This document shows, in pieces, positions 38,477 to 50,800 of a stretch of 64,000 nucleotides of DNA; within the stretch, counting starts at the first letter, position 1; every line of letters starts with the position of its first letter. A program made the position numbers and the translations under genes. Below the pieces are notes generated by a model that was not told the DNA's origin, did no database searches, and worked only from the letters and a program-made list of their open reading frames with translations. This DNA is from Tubiluchus corallicola (taxonomy: Eukaryota; Priapulida; Priapulimorpha; Priapulimorphida; Tubiluchidae), in contig JAQGDQ010000128.1 of the NCBI GenBank assembly GCA_030141605.1, forward strand, positions 62,001 to 126,000, given 5' to 3'.

Positions 38477-38583
38477 AATAAAGTCACAGGTAAAAAAACA
38501 CATAAAAAAGTCACAGGAAACCTAACCCTAACTCTAGCCAAAATTGTGACTTTTATTCGTGATTTCTTTCCTGTGACTTTATT
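38477..38583 (+). repeat. Foldback (MITE-like) element
   Basis: The left arm begins AATAAAGTCACAGG (38477-38490) and continues to AAAAAGTCACA (38505-38515). The right arm is its reverse complement, with TGTGACTTTTAT (38545-38556) and CCTGTGACTTTATT (38570-38583). Arms of about 40-50 bp pair imperfectly around a loop holding CCTAACCCTAACTCTAG. There is no coding capacity. It could be a small DNA-transposon derivative or a structured transcript. Confidence 0.75.
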
Positions 38584-41500
38584 ACCGATCACCAGTAACG
38601 ACATTGCAAACAATGTCGTGTCAATATTCTCGTAGTATCAAAGATAACATAATAACATGATTACTACAAATTAATAGCAGTATATAGATAGGCCTAATTA
38701 TAAATTTACAGAGAAGTGAAAGAATTAACAATTATTATTAACATAATGAAAATTGCAACGAACATAATGCGTACAAATACCTATTGTACGGTACAACACC
38801 TTCTGCAAAGCTACATATTTACAAACAGCGTAAGCATAAATACATTTACAGAAATATAGTCCGTAGTGTCACCATAAGTCACTATATTGTTTTTACTTCA
38901 TACTAATGTTGCATACGAGAAACTTAAGTTTATCAAATATCGTGTAAGATTTCATTTTGTTTGAGTTTGTACAATAGCCGGTTACTAAATGTTTGCACTA
39001 AATGAAGTATATGTGGTAGGCTACCATTTTTGCACTAAATCGAATCCGCGCAAAAGGAACTACATATATTTTAGTTTACGTAAAAATAGCTAGAGTAGCC
39101 TATAAAGAACTGGCCTAGCAAAATGCTAAACAGCTTTGTAGTAACATTTGCAAAATTTTAGCAACTTTTTCAGTTGAGAGGCATGGCACACATTGACACA
39201 CACACACGATTGTAGTCTAATTACTAAAACTCATTATTATATTATCAATGAATGAGAATTCTTGTGACAATCGAATGTATGTCTAACAAACATTTGTACT
39301 GGCCATGCAAAAGTTGCGAAAATCGCCGAATAATTTTCAATAATGCTAACACACGTACGGGGTACAGTTCCAATCAGTTGTAGCGGAATGACCAGATTTG
39401 ATTGTGTGTTACCGCCTTGATTTATTTTTAAAAGCAAAAACTATGGAAAATTTTGAATTTTTTTATAACAGGCTCGTTAAATAAAAAATGGCTAAAATTA
39501 CAAGTTGAAATATAAAAATCGTCCATATTTGGTTTTTCCTATTCTGAATCACCGGTCTTACTGTGTAACTTGTCTTTGCGAAGTGGAGATCCTAGAGTGT
39601 CGTGAACTTCATGCACCTGAAAAAAAATCAATAATTTTGTTAAAAAGACGGAAACACTATATAAACATTTTCACCTATAATATGTTTAACGCCATGAAGA
39701 GTGTCTGGCAGTAAGATCTGCATTGCTTTACTTCGCCGTGAATTGCAGAACCATGGATTTAATTACAAATTACTAAATACCCGCATTATTAAGTGTGTGT
39801 TGCAGCCAGTGGCTATCAAGTTTTAAGTAGTTTCACGTTCTTCGAAATCAAAAGTGTGCATTTGAAAACTGTCAGTTTACCACAACGTAATTTATCTTGT
39901 GCCGGCTTTTAAAAGGTCTCCTGGTTTCCAAATGTCTGGGTTACGATTAAGTTTCTGAGTTACGCGTGTTTAGTAAAAGTCTAGGCACCAGTGAACAACT
40001 GGTCCGAAATTTAAGAACTTGAATTGCATAATATCTCAGTCTATTGAAGTCAACCTGCCATATATATACTGCCCGCTGTTACAGCCATTAGTTTATCTTT
40101 CACATTGCAGAATACGTCATCATAAATCATAACAACTGCTTTCCTCGCCCTTGATATTATACAAATTTAAGTAACAAAAGGCAGTTGCACCTACACTCGT
40201 AAAACTAGAGGAATGCAGAACCCAGAAGAGCATACGAAGCCCCAAGCAATAATTATTCAAATAGCTATAGCTGTGGCATTGTAGCCGGTTTTAGTAATCA
40301 CTAATGCCAGTAAGTCTTGGTCTTTTTACTACTAGAAGTAAACATTCCGCATCTTCTTGTGTTTGCACAATTGTGAACCACTAATGTTTGTTCGTAAAGC
40401 ATGCACTTTTTAGCGTAAAAAATTATTGGACAATTGCAAAACGTTAATTTCTACAAAACTTGCAGAATAATTTCGTTTACAAAAATATTCTTAATTAGTA
40501 AAAACTCTTTATCAGAAATTCTTAGACATCAAGACTCGAACCAAAAACGTTGAAATGTACTTCCAATAAATATGCACATTTTCCATCTTTCCAGTTATCC
40601 AGCCTTTCTGAGAAAAACAAGCCAAAATTATAAAGCAGTTGTGTATCTAGCATTTCTATTAGGGCAAGAATTCTAACAAAGTTGCAAAAGAGTTAATCAA
40701 ACGCGCATGAGTAGATCAAATAGTAAAACACTTAAATTTTCAGTTTACGATCTTTCGTAAAACCAAATTAGCTTTCGCTTAGTGGTATTATTTCTCTTCA
40801 AACAAACAAGGTTGTATTTAATAGTTTGTGCATGCCCGAATATTAAGTTAATCGAGTGTTAAAAGTTTTTCTTTTCGTTAATTTTGATTAATTTAATAAT
40901 AAATACAACATAGAATTAAAAAAATCGGTAAGTGATCACAATTTTCTCTTATAATGCAGAAATTCAGTTATAAGTTTTTTATACAGTTCGGTCTCAGAAG
41001 CACATAATTGCATTACATTGATGATTGTGGCAGGACCATAATCTAGCTAATTATCTGCAATAAATACTGGCTCAGTTTTACCTTTTTTCCAAAATACACT
41101 TTTATGCACATTTACAAGCTTCCAAGATCTGTGTATAAAATTATAATATTAGATAATGAACATAGAAGGCATCCATTCCACGTTCTAATGTCTTCCCTCA
41201 AATAGGTAAGTAGTTATAGCCATTATGCCTGATAATATCGCTGTTAAAGAAATTTACGGTCATTAAAGGTCACAGGGCTTAGGGTTGCTTAAGTTCGGTC
41301 GCCCTGCGCACACTTTGACCATCTAACTATGTCACCCATACAAACACTTACGCCAAAAAACTCAAAATTAAGCCTTGAGTTTCTTCCTGGTTGTTTTCAT
41401 TTTTAAACTTGAAAATGTTACCAACATAGCCGTGCGTGTAATACGTACCACTCTACACCTGGTATTGAACCAACCAAAATACTTGTAGTGTTGTCAAATT

Positions 41501-42068
41501 TATTTCTTATAGCTTGTTAACTTATCAGTCATATGCAAGAACTAGTTACTGTTAATCGGAGATTACGAAGGATTACGGGCTGGAATAAGTGTTTATAACT
41601 GCCAGTTTATTTTAAATCAAGCAGACACATTAACAAAATAATTAGCTTATATTCGTTATCACTGTACCCCGCACGTTTTACAAAGTGCCAATAACATCCA
41701 AATACCTACAATTGGTAAAGTCATTACATAAATGCAGGCAGTTTGATTTGTCGGCGATGACTGAAGACAGTAAGACGATGTTGTGTTTGACCAAAAATGT
41801 ATGAAGAGCAACCACGAACGATTGAACAGAAATTTAACACTACACATAATACAAAGTAGTTGCTTCCCTGTTGCGCAGAGCATACCTTTTTCATGACGTG
41901 TGACTTTTCTTTAAAATTGCATGCTCGCAGCTGTTCATCAGCTCCTCCCAAACAATCCTCTACGCCATCACAAAGTCTAGCTACCTGAAATTACCCAGAT
42001 TATGATTGTTGTTTAAGGACTAAGCCTAGTTTATTGTGGTGCAAGCACCATGATAGCACCATGATGGT

Positions 42069-42490
42069 ACTAATGATGGTACCAATCGAAAAGTTAAATA
42101 GTTTCGAATCGTGTGAACTGAGTGATTAAAACCTGTTCGCATCGAAACCAAAAAACGATTATCATAACAATAATTACCCAATAATTACCTCAATACTTAC
42201 CAATCGTATAGGCGGAATTAGGCGAATTTAATATCGAGTGGTTCATTTAAACAAACGTATCGATATCATAGCAGGTCTTTCAGTCTTTCATTTGAAATAT
42301 TATTTGTGGCTTTTTGCATTCAGTCCTTAAACTCCCCCCCCCCTTTTCCGCCTCTCTTTCTTTCCTCCCTTTCCCTTCTCTTTTTCTTTCTCACCTTGTC
42401 CTTCGCTGTTCTTGTTCCTATCCTCTTTCTCCCCATCTCTCCCCCCTCTCTCTCTCTCTTTATGTCTCTCTCTCGCTGTTTCTGTCGCTT
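42069..42490 (+). repeat. Segment duplicated at 46303-46770 (copy 1)
   Basis: Starts ACTAATGATGGTACCAATCG and runs nearly identically to the second copy through GTTTCGAATCGTGTGAACTG and TATAGGCGGAATTAGGCG. It then enters a poly(C) run and a pyrimidine-rich tract, where similarity fades. It is a direct repeat 4.23 kb upstream of the other copy. Confidence 0.9.
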
Positions 42491-42605
42491 TCTTTCTCAC
42501 ACACACATACAGTAGACTTTCTCTATCCCTGTATACTATCCATCGTCTGTCTTGTTCTCTTTCGTCGTGTTTTATCTCTTTTGTCTCTTTATCTCTTTTT
42601 CTCTC
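42330..42605 (+). repeat. Pyrimidine-rich tract
   Basis: C-run followed by mixed CT/TTC/CTCT sequence. It produces overlapping open frames in all three plus frames (Ser/Leu/Phe-rich), which are artefacts of composition. Confidence 0.8.
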
Positions 42606-44868
42606 TGACGTAGGCTTTCCTTAAACTTGACATTACTGTATAAATCACCTGTATGACACAATCCCAAGGTGTGCGCTAAGTACCTCAGAAAAACGATTAC
42701 TGCTTGTTTACACACCTCTATCATGCCATATGATAAGTCGTTTAAAGATTGCGTTTTTAGCCTGCAGGCCACTTCGTGCATGTTATTCTGGTCGATGATG
42801 AGAAAGTGCTCTGGCGTAGAAAATATCGCAGCATCTTGAGAAAATACTACCTAAAAATAATGAGAGCAATGGCGTAATGCTGTCCAAGTAACCAAATATT
42901 CGTTTGTACTAATTGCACATTAGTTATAAAGGTTAAATACAAAATCCACTTCTTCGGAACGCTTAACGCCTATAATGTGTAAACAATAAAATGTTTCAGA
43001 TTTGTTTATAAATCCATATTTCGTAGTTTCACAAACGGACAAAAAATGAATAGCCCATGTCAGAGATACTAAAAGAAATCCAAACTTATCGCCATAGTTA
43101 AATTTTTCAAGTTTGCTGCGTAACACGTGGATTACGACGACATTTGTGGGCTACGCTTTTGAGTTTAGTACTTTAACAAAAGTACAACACGGAAATAAAA
43201 TCGAAAGAGGAGAGTATGTTTACAAAGACATGCATAACTGATTTTTGGTTCAGCTGTGACAGAATGTGACAGAACAGAGCAGATAACAAGAAAGAGAGAG
43301 AGAGGTGTGAGAATATCTGCACCAAAATGCTGGTTATTAAAAAAATCAAGGTAACCCGGAACTGTGGTTTACTTAACATTTGCAAATATTAAACTGCACC
43401 TGAGAAACCAAAGTCCCTAAAATTTCTGCACCTCTTTGGCAAATATAACTGTTGGTAATTGAAGTTATTGGTATCCATCTAATAAATGGTCAGCCTTATC
43501 GATGAAATGGAAAGTGTTCCATTGCATTGCGTATGGCATAAATAGTGTTACTTTAGTCATTATATAAGTATAACATTACTTTAGTACAACATTAGTCAAT
43601 CTCACATTTTCCCTTAAGAGTTAATTTTTGCCAAAGCTTCGTGCATAACGGTAAACATTCTGATTACAAGCAAATTAGTAAAAAGTAGAAAACATGGAGT
43701 ACACAAGGCTTTGCCCGGCTAAAACTATCCCAAAGACATTGCAGACATAGCTTCAGCTAGGAAGTTGTGGTGAAATTTTCCCTAAATAGCCATGACAACA
43801 TTAATTGCATTAGAAGTCACCGAAAAACTTGTTCCTCGCTTTCTGCCCCATGGCCAGTTTCGGGGTTAATTAAATGGTTGTCTGGAATGCTCGGGAACTT
43901 ACATTTAAAACTTTTGTAAAACGCCCGAGACCTTCGGGGAATGACTCAAGTGAATGTTTTCAAAATCACTCTGGCAGACAATTATTACATGAGCGCGCAA
44001 CAGGCCCAAATTGATGTGTTTGGTCTGAACCGGTTTCAAAACCGAATCGCCCTAAATTCCTCCCGCAATCTTAAAAAATTATTTTTTAAAAAAATGAATA
44101 TCCCGTTACAGGCTTAATACGATTATTACGCTAAAGATCACTTAAAAACCTTGAAACTGGTCATAAACTGTCACGCTCGTTGAATGGGTGATTGGTGAAT
44201 TACTATGTAATTTTCATGTTACTGGACATTTTGTGGCCTCGATAAAATTTTATGGTACTAATAGTGTAACAGGTAATACATTTCCTCTCTCGGTTTGGAC
44301 AATATGGAACAACTTTATATGAGATTTTATCAAATTTTATGCCAGTCACGAATACCTAAGATTACTACGGCCATTGCTACACAACAAATGAGTGAGAGTT
44401 TCTAAAGGTCGTGTAAATGAGTTTAGATTATATCGGTTTATTTGTTTGTTTATTTAGCGTTACAGCACTTAACGATAGTTAAGTAACTCATAAACGTCCT
44501 AATTGCTGTACGATTGCCATAATAATAATGATATATGGCAATAATTCTTTCGCTCTATGTAGGTCAAAACTTACGTTCATGTTTGGAAGTTGCCATATAA
44601 TTTTTGTACAAGAAGAACACGAATTTGTGCACGTTCAGTATATTTTTGTTTATTATATGCTTATTTTAAATTATTGAAGGTGACCCAACAATAAAATCTC
44701 AACTACAAAAAAAGATATAGCCTTACAATGTAAGAGTGGTGTTATAATAATTTTAGAGGTATCGAATTTGTCGTTGCGAGATTCAGGGACTCACGATAAC
44801 CAGGATTATATCAGGAACAGCAAGCAAAAATTATAACTGATGTGACGGTAGAGCTTACACTGACTTAC
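42606..44868. other. No gene seen
   Basis: AT-rich intergenic DNA without recognised exons. Confidence 0.5.
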
Positions 44869-44912
44869 TTTTCTTTGGGATGCCATTAGAATCTGGTGTT
44901 CTAGTTCTCGCG
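44869..44912 (-). CDS. Candidate 44-nt micro-exon
   Basis: On the minus strand a TTTGCTTTTTAG acceptor and a perfect GTAAGT donor enclose 44 bases. Two frames are open, giving RELEHQILMASQRK or ARTRTPDSNGIPKK. It may belong to the same minus-strand gene as 45289-45729 through alternative splicing, or to an unseen gene. Splice-site quality is the only support. Confidence 0.2.
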
Positions 44913-45288
44913 CTAAAAAGCAAATTACGCAAGCAAAGCAAGACGTAGATGTACAAGAAAAACAAAAGCGTCAAAGGTTTACATTGAAAATTTCATACAG
45001 CTATTGCAATCAAAATCGTACGCATCAAATGACCCATAAAGTTTTTACAGCATTAATAGCACAATTACTATTTGGGGTTTAACAGGATATACGCTTACAG
45101 TAAGATTTACTAATCCTGACCAATCAAATAATTTCTTTGTCGGATACAATTGTTTGAGCAACTGTGCACGGGACAGAAAATGCGTGAGAGACTCGATAAT
45201 GATGATAATAAGGCCATCTATGCACCTGTATTTGGTTAGCAAAGATAGTGAGTGTTTTTGTGTAAACAGAACCAATTTTCCAAATAAG

Positions 45289-45729
45289 CTAAGACCATTG
45301 TCCAATTTGCTGATCGGGCGGCAGATTCCCTTTGTGTGAGGAGCTCTGACCAAGGTTAGAACTTTCATTGTCATCTGGCTCACTTTTGTCTTTGCTTTTC
45401 TTTTCGCTCTTATATTTCAGAGAAATAATCTTAAGTATTGACGGACTTATCACGCCTGTTTAACCTACATAAATTTTGCTTTCAGTAATTTCAAGACCGA
45501 AAAGAAGCCAAATTATGTAACCCCACTCATAGAGAAAGAGAAGGTTGGAGCATGCGTTTGTCTACTTCTTTCGATTACCATATTTACTAACAAACATGTC
45601 GTATATGTATTGCCAATAGCACTTCAATAAGCTGATATATAATTATTAAAAATTGGTTTATTCACTTACCTCAAATAAAGCGAGGAGTAAAGAAACTGCA
45701 GCTACACCAAGAAGTCGAACATCCATCAT
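45289..45729 (-). CDS. Possible two-exon small secreted protein
   Basis: Exon 1 (45729-45670) starts with tandem ATGs and encodes 20 residues, a textbook signal peptide (MMDVRLL followed by GVAAVSLLLALF), up to a GTAAGT donor in phase 0. A possible exon 2 (45408-45289) follows a TCTCTGAAATATAAG acceptor, is in phase, and encodes 39 very hydrophilic residues (SEKKSKDKSEPDDNESSN, later LPPDQQIGQWS) to a TAG. The total is 59 aa with an intron of 261 bp. The second exon is richer in GC than its surroundings. Exon 1 is fairly convincing; the acceptor choice and the second exon are inference. It could be a short secreted peptide or the start of a longer gene whose other exons I missed. No family recognised. 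Confidence 0.35.
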
Positions 45730-46302
45730 GTGGTTATATATATTATATCTACAATAATTAAAACAAAATCTTAAATTATTGCATGCAATCAGCCATAGTA
45801 AATTAAATGTTAGTAATAGTAATCTAATAATTATTGTTCTGTAGAGTTTGGGAGAGTTTTCCAAAAAAAAAACAAGCAAGCCTAATCTTTAAAATTTCTC
45901 GATTTCTTCAACAGTCAAATTCAAAACATCTTCAATAAGTTAAAAAGGCGTTATCTATAGCAAACTCTATAGGTGCAGTCCTAGAAAATGAAGTGTTCAA
46001 TGTATAATACTTTCGTTTTTTATTAACCACTGCAACTAAATTTGTGGTATTAGCTGCACCAAATAACCATGACATCCGATTCAGTGTGGCCAGGCGAGGA
46101 AGACAATGACCGCGCTTGTCTACATTTTGCACCCCATGCACGTATGATTAAGAATTTGAGTGAACCCTTTATGCGAGGAAACAAGTGATGTGGTGTGTGT
46201 GGTCCCATTATAATCTATTTCAATAGCGTATATAAAAGCATTTTTTGTGTCTGATGGCACACAGTTAACAAGCTCGACAAGTTTATAAATTTCACAATGA
46301 AA

Positions 46303-46688
46303 ACTAATGATGGTACCAATCGAAAAGTTAAATAGTTTCGAATCGTGTGAACTGAGTGAATAAAACCTGTTCGCATCGAAACCAAAAAACGATTATCATA
46401 ACAATAATTACCCAATAATTACCTCAATACTTACCAATCGTATAGGCGGGATTAGGCGCATTTAATATCGAGTGGTTCATTTAAGCAAACGTATCGATAT
46501 CATAGCAGGTCTTTCAGTCTTTCATTTGAAATATTATTTGTGCTTTTTTGTGGCTTTTTGCATTCAGTCCTTAAACTCCCCCCCCCCCCCATTTTCCGCC
46601 TCTTTTTCTTTCCTCCCTTTCCCTTCTCTTTTTCTTTCTCACCTTGTCCTTCGCTGTTCTTGTTCCTTTCCTCTTTCTCCCCATCTCT

Positions 46689-46735
<47 letters not shown>

Positions 46736-46770
46736 CTCTCTCTGTTTGTGTCTCTCTCTTTCTCCCTCTC
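46303..46770 (+). repeat. Segment duplicated from/at 42069-42490 (copy 2)
   Basis: Near-identical to copy 1. Differences include GTGATTAAAACC against GTGAATAAAACC, GGCGGAATTAGGCGAA against GGCGGGATTAGGCGCA, a small insertion of about 10 bp (CTTTTTTGTGG) before the poly(C) run, a longer C-run, and an expanded (CT)n at 46691-46730. Confidence 0.9.
46688..46760 (+). repeat. (CT)n microsatellite
   Basis: CT dinucleotide run followed by CGGTCTCTCTCTGTTTGTGTCTCTCTC, within the 3' part of the duplicated segment. Much shorter in copy 1. Confidence 0.9.
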
Positions 46771-47525
46771 TTTTCCCCATTACTCTTATCAGGTCTGATA
46801 TCTGCACGGTTTGTTATTATGTCCATTGGTAAGAGTCAAAATATTGTTATTATCTCTTTTCCTGGCTTAGTGCATGAACTCCCGTTACATCCTGCACGAG
46901 AGTCACTTAACAGTTTATTACTCTCCGTTTTACACAGTTGGATTAATTGGTTATTTTGTAAACAGCTATACAGATAAAGCAGCAACAGAATGTTTGTAAT
47001 TGTATTGAGCACTCTTCCTGTTTTATGAACACACTATAAACAAGCCAACCTATCATAATTCAGTAGCTGTTCATTTATTTTTGTTATGTGTATCTGATGA
47101 ACTTCAACTGCAGTATATATATATATATATCTACTAGATGACGGCTTTTGTCAATAATAAGTAACATGCACTTTGCACAATATGCAATTTAGTATTACAC
47201 TGCAACTTTTGTGATTTTTCTGTTTTTATAGTTTTGTGATACAATAATCATGTATTGTGTTAGCTAATTTATTTTAGTTATTAGTTTCTTGCCCTCTATG
47301 AACGATTTACCAGAGATTTTCATCACTTGTTATTTATTTACACCTACTAAATCTAACTTTCGTATACACGTCTTCTTTAGATTTTTATTTAAGTCACTAC
47401 ACAAACAACACCAATATGTTAATTATACATATAGAAAGGAAAGCGTAGAAAATACATCATATTTTGCATGCGTACTTAAAATGGTATTGACGTGAATTAA
47501 ACTTAGTCTTATGCTCTTTTTATAG

Positions 47526-47664
47526 GCCTACAAATTGTCCCAAAGAAGAACCATTTCCGCCCAGAGGAAAGGGGCTGCAGAAGAGTGAAAGTAAGAACGC
47601 TGGTCTGGAAAACAGAACGCTCTTAACTGTTAACGTAGACCAAGAGGCTTGTAGCTATCTTTGA
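47526..47664 (+). CDS. Probable last coding exon of an unrecognised gene
   Basis: After a TTTTTATAG acceptor, one base completes a codon and 45 codons follow to TGA at 47662-47664. The peptide is strongly protein-like: PTNCPKEEPFPPRGKGLQKS, then SKNAGLENRTLLTVNVDQEA and CSYL at the C-terminus. A canonical AATAAA lies 218 bases downstream. Composition is far less AT-rich than the flanks. This looks like a cytoplasmic or extracellular tail, but I recognise no family. Upstream exons were not identified in the preceding 15 kb. Confidence 0.45.
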
Positions 47665-47881
47665 GACAATTTTCTGGTAGGGAAATTCACTGATAAGAGT
47701 TTGTAAAGAATGTACAGAGAAAAAAATCGCAGCAATATATGGTATACTTTTGTCTTACTACGTTTACCTGAGTCAAATGGGACGATCTGCATGGACTGAT
47801 CCAACATCAGTCTTCATGAATATAAAAAATTATGTGACTATACAATAGATAAAACATGTGCTGAGTTCTGATACGCTTCAA

Positions 47882-47887
47882 AATAAA
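47882..47887 (+). terminator. Poly(A) signal candidate
   Basis: AATAAA 218 bases after the stop of the exon at 47526-47664, a usual distance. Confidence 0.4.
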
Positions 47888-50800
47888 GAGTTAGCGATTG
47901 CTTTCGCCGGTATTATCTTAATTTTTTGATATTGGTTTTAATTAAGTCACAACAAAAATATAAATATGGCCATCTATGTATTTAAGAAAAGCGCAAACAA
48001 ATGTGTGCCAGGCATCAGCTATAAAGTCTGGTTATTTCTCAAATGAAATTTATTCGTGGCTCCAAAAAAAGTGTCCGCCACATAGTCACTATTTTTATTT
48101 TCAAGCCGTTACAAAATAACAAATCTCTTATTTTTGTGACAAGTTTTAACCTTAATTTTTGGCATCAATTAGGAAACCAAGAAATATTAAAGGCTATATT
48201 ATTTTATGCATTATAACAGAACTTATATCTTTATACATTCCGCATAAAGGTAAGGTCATATTTTCGTATTTATGCATTAAACAACTTATTTTGCGAAGTT
48301 CATTTTTAATGATTTCAATTTTTGTCTTTTTGACGCCCGTAAATATTAAGCTGTATAAATTATTGAGCGCCCGTCTGTCGTTTGAGCCAACTTTTCACAA
48401 ACTTTCCACATAGATAAATTAGTTTACCTATACAATAATTAAATACAGATGTGTTGTAACTACTTTATTCTTGCTCAGATTTGATTAAGCTAATTGAAAA
48501 AATTGTACTAAAACATGTATGAAAAAATTGTACTAAAACAAACACTTATTACCTGTTCGGCACGTTGCACAATCGAAGGTTCGCTAAGTCGACTTTCCGA
48601 CGAGGTATTACCGAATAAAAGTTCCTCTCTTGTGGCCTAGAACTGACACAGTTTTCGAATTTCCGTGTTCGTTCGTTGGTTCACTTCGCTGAGTGCCTAT
48701 TTATTGCCGTTTCTCTTTTGGTTATCATGCGCTCATAAGCACCCCACGCAAGCAGGTAACCACGCGTTGCATGCGACTTGAGGGCTGCTATGGTTGGCAG
48801 AAAACAGGTACAGGGATTTTGATGGATGCCAAGAATATAAAGCATAATATTTTAAGCAAATTAAAGAAATTTCAAAAATTGGAAATTTAGTAGAACGAAG
48901 AATAAGTTTTTCCGGTGTCGCTATTGTTCACCTTTTTTGCACTGAAACTAAACTTTTTATCCTGTTTAAAGATTTTCTATAATAATAAAAGAATAATAAT
49001 AACACTGAAGTTCACGTCATTGCCTTCAGCGTCGTTATTTATACGCCAAAGTGGAATTAATAGAGCTCATTTTTATATTAATGACACATTTACGAATATT
49101 AAAAAGTAGTTATTTTTGAGTATTAATGATTCAATTTTGTGTAATTGTAGGCCTAAATCATTTTTAATATTCATAAGTGATTTATTATTAGTAAAAATAT
49201 ACACTAAATTCCATTTTGACGTTCCATGCATTCTGAGTATAGCACTTTTTTGTGAAATCTGAAGCAACAAGGATTCGGAATTCGGTAGCTGCCTCCATTA
49301 ATTTTGTTCCTATGATGGTGCTTCATATAAGTCTTGTAAGCAGATTATAGGATCAAGTACTGCTCTGTTTTTTTCGCCCTATTCGCATTTGCCCTATTTT
49401 TGCCATTTTTCTCGTCCATAATGTAAGTTTTTCTTAAGCTGAGAAATTCGTTTAATTGTAGCTTAGTGAGGAAAGAAATTATTCAGAAACGAATTACATT
49501 ATTTGCCTCTTGTAGTAGTGTCTGAATTCCGTTCGATATAAAGTATTGTGAAATTCCATTCAATGAAAAAGCAGTAAAAAGAAGAGAAATTAAGTTCGTA
49601 TTTGACGTACGCATTCCTGTTACAAGCTAAAAACGAATGAATTTTAAACCAGGCAATTATCATTTAAATTTCCAAAGCCTTGTGATATTGATTTACGTAA
49701 ATTACTTACGCTATTAGTATACCATTTTTGCTCCTATTAATGTGTCCTACATGACTTGAATATTATTTTATTTTACTGTGTTTTGCTTGTATTGTTTGGG
49801 GACAAATTTGATCAAAATGGGGTTTATGAAGAGATAAATTAGCTGACACTTTCTTAATATGTGTGATAAATTATGACCTTTGTAGGCGGTGCGAAATTTG
49901 ATCAAAAATTGCCTAGACGAGCACGACGTAAAAAGGTTGGGAACGTCTCATCTAATGTTATCGTTAAAAGTGAAAAAAATGCTAAGCACTGAAATGACTA
50001 CTGCACGTACATATAACTAATAGGACTGTCACTTTCACTAAGGTATCGGTCAGTGACCTGAAATGACGAGCCGCCAACACTCCGCCCAACAACAAATGGC
50101 TAATTACTTTGAAAACGCCTGCCAAAAATTACTTTCCAACCTACACGTGCCTTTCAGTTTTTAATGTCCACTTCCTTTCGCATTAGCGCTTGACACTATC
50201 TGCTGAAATGCCTTCGAATGAAGTGGCGCATTATCATATGACTTTATTTTATTTTAATTAGTACATTTCTATATAGCTAACTATAATATGAGCTTCTGGA
50301 AAAAGCATGCACGGGGTTCTTAGAGACCTTCCCCACTTTTTAATTTCTACCGTCTTCATCTTTACATTGCAAAGTATGAGGGGGGTAAGCCCTATTTACA
50401 GCAGGACATTTTTACCATTCAAGTTGATAAATGTTTTTTTCATTTTTATATTAATTGAATGCTTTGAAGCATTGGTTCATGATGGTTGAACTTATGCAAC
50501 CATGCATGATAATTGTACAGGAAGCATAGGTCGTTGAAAACAGCTAGGGTTACGCAGTACAATGAATGACTATTTAACAGAATCATGGTGTTTAAAGTGG
50601 ATAACTGAAATTAGTGAACTCGTTATGGTACCGATATAAAGATGCTGAAAAAACCTGTTTATTTGAAAAACTATTCTTTTTTGGCTTTGTTTTGCACACT
50701 CAAAAAATGTGCACCGAGAAAATGTTCACAATATAATTATGATTTGCAAGCCCTAAATGTATCAACAATAAATTAGTTACACATAAAACAAAAAAACAGA

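Larger units (their letters stand above)
31980..42068. other. Gene-poor stretch
   Basis: No exon with both good splice sites and family resemblance was found on either strand. It contains a diverged tandem repeat near 33.0-33.3 kb, a second pair of repeated motifs near 33.6-33.75 kb and a foldback element at 38.4-38.6 kb. An open frame at 32597-32761 starts with a hydrophobic signal-like segment (MKMFCFCFIIITILL) but has no other support. Confidence 0.5.

Noticed and set aside
42306-42624. Three overlapping plus-strand frames rich in Ser, Leu and Phe
   Set aside because: Products of the pyrimidine-rich tract; all three frames are open at once.
46472-46977. Frames up to 145 codons on the plus strand and Arg/Glu-rich frames on the minus strand
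   Set aside because: Same CT-tract artefact as in the first duplicate copy; the minus-strand RERERE repeat is the complement of CT repeats.
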